64,000 nt of DNA from Glossina fuscipes (lineage: Eukaryota; Arthropoda; Insecta; Diptera; Glossinidae). The notes below the pieces were generated by a model. It had not been told where the DNA came from. It saw only the letters and a program-made list of their open reading frames with translations, and made no database searches. The DNA lies in the NCBI RefSeq assembly GCF_014805625.2, contig NW_023998422.1, positions 166,035-230,034 of the forward strand, read 5' to 3'. Position 1 is the first letter of the stretch. Each line of letters begins with the position of its first letter. Below, piece after piece: positions 59,916 to 64,000 of the stretch. The position numbers and the translations under genes were made by a program.

Positions 59916-60354
59916 TCCACATACTTGACAAAATTAGTTGGCTTAGAAAGATTACTTAATATAATAATATCAAATATTTTTCGATGCTTTTACCGGTTGA
60001 CGTTATAAAATTTGAAAAGAAATAAATGAATATGAAACTAGCGAGAACATTAGCGTGAACGACAAAAAGGGTTACTAAAAACTATCTAAAAATTATTTTG
60101 GAAATATGATAAATAGGACCTTTTTGGGTAGTGTATAGGCCGACAAATTTAGTATGGAATCATGGCAGTGATGAAGAAAAAAAGAACTGGAAAATTTAAA
60201 TAAACCCTAATTTACTTCATTCAATTTGTTAAACTTTGTCTTACATTTTTGTTTAAAGGATTTTGAGTTTTTCACCCATTTTTCTTATAAATTTCTTGTT
60301 TCATTTATTATATATATCACCGAACCACGTGAGGTAGATTTGTTTTGTCAAAAC

Positions 60355-60545
60355 ATTTGCAACGCCCAGAGATCCCATAACCTATTTATATATATTATTA
60401 AATTTTCAATCGATGTCCCTCTGTCCGTCTGTGTAATATCTAACGAAACTATCGACTTTAAGTTTGATAGAAAGATTAGAAGCTCGGAAAGAAGATCGAA
60501 AATGGGGCAAATCGGTCAAAGGACACGCCATCACGTAAGCAACTC
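60355..60545 (+). mobile_element. Mini-me-like core fragment
   Basis: TTTGCAACGCCCAGAGATCC, then TATATATATTATTAAATTTT, a core ending CAATCGAT, the tract GTCCCTCTGTCCGTCTGTG, and ATCGACTTTAAGTTTGATAG match the family order. It continues into GAAAATGGGGCAAATCGGTC, the same segment that follows the tract in the 10.6- and 61-kb copies. Confidence 0.62.
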
Positions 60546-60992
60546 CGCTTTTCAAAAGGAGTAAAAAATTGACTTTTTTGTATCTGTACAAAAATTAAAA
60601 AAATTGACGTCAATTGACGCAATATTACAGTGTGTCGAAATTTAATTATGTTTTCAATATCTTTATAAGGCGCAGAAACAAGCTTTAATAACCCCATTCT
60701 TGGCCAGTTTAAAATTTGGATAGCACTAAACTGCCTTCGTAACTGCGTAGCACTTGTGGTCAACATTCTTCCGTTAGCGCAAATGAAGATATCGTCTACA
60801 AATTTGCAAAAGTGTTTGAAAGTCACTTAGACTTTTCGAAGGGAATGCCTACAACTCTCCTCCGCTTGCGCAACAAATACTTTGATTTCGGAAATGCATG
60901 AAAATTTACTTCTTGTAGTTTTTTTGTCTTCTTAGTGCGCCGGTCGTGGATATAAAATATTCGGTCACGACTGAATATAATTTTATTCTTTG

Positions 60993-61554
60993 TTACCCCC
61001 ACCACTGAAGGATGGCGGTACGCTCATTTTGATTTTTTTCATAATGTATGTAATAGCCAAAAGGAAGGTGCGGAGACCCTATAAAGTATATATATTGTTG
61101 ATCAGCGTGAAATTCTAAATTGATTAAGTCATTTCCGTCCGTCTGTGTGTTTGTGTGGTGTTTGTTGTTGGCTCTTTCCAAAAATGAAGATATCGACTTC
61201 AAATTTGATAAAAACATTGCAAGTTTTTGCACGCAGGTTGGTATTGAAAATGGGCCAAATTGGTCAGAGCAGAAACCTGCAGTCACGCCCACAACAAGTT
61301 ATAATTCATTAAATATTATTTTTCTCATTTTCTTGAGGTTTTATGCTTATTTATCGTAACGCAACCAAGACGGAATGTTTACAATTATTTTATTCATTCT
61401 TTAAATGAAGATATCTCTCATTTGCCTAAAAATAGGTTAATTTTAAAATGAATACGGTAGACACCGCGATTAATTTTTTCTTAATAATACTAACGATATG
61501 GGTATCAAATAAAAAAACTTGGAGAATAGAATGCGAAAGCATGGTAGTGGGTAT
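60993..61554 (+). mobile_element. Mini-me-like element, copy 4 (near complete)
   Basis: Left end TACCCCCACCACTGAAGGAT with GGCGGTA forms a short hairpin. It continues CATAATGTATGTAATAGCC and AAAAGGAAGG. The core is TATATATTGTTGATCAGCGT before TCCGTCCGTCTGTGTG (about 61132-61147), and TATTGAAAATGGGCCAAATT follows near 61243. The right end reads ATGGTAGTGGGTAT. It aligns by eye to the 10.6-kb copy through most of its length. No coding capacity. Confidence 0.7.
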
Positions 61555-62480
61555 GCGTGATTTGTCCTCCGCCGAATATAACTTTTCTGCGTGTTTTTAA
61601 TTGTTATTTTTTTCTAGCTTTAAAAATTATATGTAGGCTTTCGTGTTAATGTTGTTACGTCTACTATTTTTTTACGTCTACCGTTATTTTGTTTCCTTCC
61701 AGTATTTGCTGACGTACTCTCAAATAACTTTGACTAGCCAAAAAAAAAGCAACTTTTTTCAATTATTTATTTTTTAACTTTATAATTCAAAGCGTATAAT
61801 TTTTACTGTCTGTCTCCTGAATATCACCAAACCACACCTAATTTGATGACCTATTGCTATCCAAACTATGCGTATGATATAAACAACAACAACAAAAAAA
61901 ACCAAGTCATGAAAATAACTATAATATCTATCCCTTGCTGGAGGTAAGGTAGGTTTTTGAAAAACCTCGAAAGCATTTCTTGTAAGCGAAAAAGAAAGGT
62001 TTCCAATGTAGGCGTATCTTTCATTCAGGCAGAGTTGATAATTAGATTGTAATAACAATTTCGTATAATTGCCACGTTTTTTCCATATTCGTTATAATTA
62101 TTTCATATCCACGGCGCATGTTGTCTTTTTTGTTTAGAAAGTGAAGTAAATCAAATGCGATTAATAAACTTTGAAGTAATAAAAGCGAAACAATAAATCT
62201 CATTATCAAAACAAAAGCGATAAACACATTAGAGGCGCAGAGAAGAGAAGAGAGCGGGCCTGAAAACCACCTCGACTCGCAGTCATATGAGAGTAATTAA
62301 ATGACTACCACCAATTATCACCACGCAATTTAGGTGAACAAAAGTGAGAGACAGAGAGAATCATCAAAAATCCTAGAAATATCCTTATGTTATTTGAAAA
62401 AAACTTATCCGTGGCTTATATTAGTTGAGCATTAACTACCCAAGCAAACGGTTGCAATAAAAATAAGCATTTAAAAAGAA

Positions 62481-62514
<34 letters not shown>

Positions 62515-63762
62515 GTATTCATAAAAAAAAAAAAGGAAAAAAATTTCTGCATAAATTCATATAAATTGTGGAAAAATAAAAATTAATTAATTGTCTCATA
62601 TGAAATAAAAAATAATAATAAAAACGAATAAATTCAAATAATTTTCAACGGGCGTATAGAAAACTTTTATTGAAAATTATAGAATATACAGGATAGGGAC
62701 GTATACGTAACACATTTTTGTGTTAAAACCCAACGGTTTTTTTACATAAACACTTAACGACAAAACGCTTTTCTTATTTTTGTAATGCAAATGAATTAAA
62801 TTCATAAAGAAAGACATCGAAAGACATAAACATATGTATATATAATTTTTTCGTCGGCAAATAAAAATATTATCGATTTGTAACATAAATCGCAAGCTGA
62901 GTCGTGTGTTAGCTTCAAAGCATTGGTCGACACCAGTGTAGGCTATGCAAAGTTAGTAAGCACGGACACGATACGAATGCAACCGACACTTTAAAGAAAA
63001 AGAAACAAAAAAAAAAAAAAAACGAAGCGTAGCATTATTTGACAAGCGTCATATAACGAGTGCAGTTACGGTTGTAAAGAGGAAAAAGCTACTGTCCTCT
63101 ATCCAACAAGGACATTACGGCAAGCAATAGTATCGTTTAACCTTCACTTAATACGAGGATTTCAACCTAACAACCCATAAAATCAACTAAAATGTTGCCA
63201 TGAATTTTGTACGGTGGTTCATCAATATGTTTTTATAACAATCTTTTTGAAAGATTTTTACTTCAAATTTTTAAAAAAAAAATCTCATTGAATATCTTAA
63301 ATAACAACAAAAAACAGTGCCAAATATTAGCAATTAATTTTCGAATATCAAGGAATTTCGCAATTAGAAAACAAAAAAAAAAAAAACATTAAACTTTTTC
63401 AAATACACGTAAGCACAAAGGATCTTGAGCAGGAACAATAGTCTAATTATTGAAACGCACTTTAAGGTGCGTGCGTTTATCAAACGCATTCAAGTCACTA
63501 ATCTTTGAATAGAACGACTTTAGCTCAAATACACAAGTCTCGCATTATTAGAAACGCTTTAAGCAGCTTTCTAGCAGTTGTCATTCTTGAGAGTAGTTGC
63601 CGCAACTATTAACAAAATTCCGCCGTTTATCGCAATATCGTTTGCGAAACTATTTCCTGGCGGTTGTAAGCGTAGCAGATTTAAACCAATGCATTTAGGT
63701 TTGAAACGTCAAAGACCAACTAAAAAACATCAAAAAAAGAGATTTTCGTTTAGTAGGAAAAG
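61555..63762. other. Gene-poor intergenic DNA and likely upstream region of a right-edge gene
   Basis: (TA)n at about 62481-62515 and A runs near 63009 and 63371. From about 63410 the sequence is less AT-rich, with TTTAAGGTGCGTGCGTTTAT and a CGTTTATCAAACG inverted motif; this may be promoter or 5' untranslated region of the exon that begins at 63763. No core promoter element can be called firmly. Confidence 0.4.
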
Positions 63763-63792
63763 ATGTCTTCATCCCGAGAATATCATCTACAG
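63763..63792 (+). CDS. Possible first coding exon of an unidentified gene (runs off the window)
   Basis: An ATG preceded by GGAAAAG opens MSSSREYHLQ, ten codons, ending exactly at CAG|GTAAGA, a strong splice donor in phase 0. Short first coding exons of this kind are common in flies. The peptide is too short to identify. If the donor is not used, the frame continues to 63987 without a recognisable product. Confidence 0.4.
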
Positions 63793-64000
63793 GTAAGAAG
63801 AAAACCATGCTTACAATGCACAGTCCTAATAAAATGTAAAAATGGACGTGAGGCAATAAAATTGTTCGAAATAGTAAACGATAGATGTCGATTCATATAT
63901 CCGCAAAAATATTTATTAGGTGTTTGCAAAAATTTTGATCAATTTTTTTTACTTGAAAAAGGCAAATTGATACAATGTATGTATTAATCGAAATAGTTCT

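Noticed and set aside
1..64000. CRISPR arrays, operons, prokaryotic mobile islands or a complete tRNA/rRNA gene
   Set aside because: The window is clearly eukaryotic; tandem repeats found have no spacers, and tRNA-like heads belong to SINEs or lack a B-box.

Overview
The window is AT-rich nuclear DNA of a higher fly (Diptera, Brachycera; outside the compact Drosophila melanogaster type). The evidence is short GT-AG introns inside well-conserved fly proteins, long gene-poor flanks full of (TA)n, (TAA)n and homopolymer tracts, and dipteran mobile-element relics: jockey-like and RNase-H-bearing non-LTR fragments, Tc1/mariner relics, mini-me-like elements with GTCY tracts, and a tRNA-derived SINE. 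There is no bacterial-style gene packing, CRISPR array or operon.

Layout. 1-32.2 kb is a gene desert of decayed repeats: an RNase H relic at about 6.8-7.55 kb, a jockey-like reverse-transcriptase tail at about 10.0-10.45 kb, mini-me-like elements, SINE copy 1 at 15.05 kb, a Tc1-like transposase relic at 18.56-19.46 kb, a 215/244-bp tandem duplication at 20.1-20.56 kb, and a mariner fragment at 29.2 kb. 32.27-42.68 kb (+) holds a complete XPC/Rad4 DNA-damage-recognition gene in six coding exons, with a 6.57-kb second intron that contains a mariner relic. 43.54-44.19 kb (-) holds the central exon of a copper chaperone for superoxide dismutase (CCS), tail to tail with XPC; neither its first nor its last exon can be found, and a zinc-ligand position is altered. 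44.3-48.6 kb is repeat-rich intergenic DNA with SINE copy 2, which has perfect 14-bp target-site duplications. 48.62-48.78 kb (+) is one well-preserved piece of the peroxisomal import gene PEX13, abutting and slightly overlapping the 3' end of the next gene on the opposite strand. 48.78-53.95 kb (-) is a nine-exon KANSL3/Rcd1 (NSL complex) gene, with a possible extra 5' coding exon at 54.5-54.6 kb. 54.7-63.7 kb is again a repeat-rich desert with a 10-N gap whose two flanks carry the same 9-mer. A possible first coding exon of another (+) gene begins at 63,763 and runs off the window.

The genes share no pathway: XPC acts in nucleotide excision repair, CCS in copper loading of SOD1, KANSL3 in histone H4 acetylation and PEX13 in peroxisomal import. 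Splice structures were assembled by hand from reading frame, GT-AG signals and remembered family similarity; no alignment was run. The strongest anomalies are the PEX13 piece that supplies the KANSL3 stop codon, the incomplete CCS, and the SINE with intact target-site duplications.
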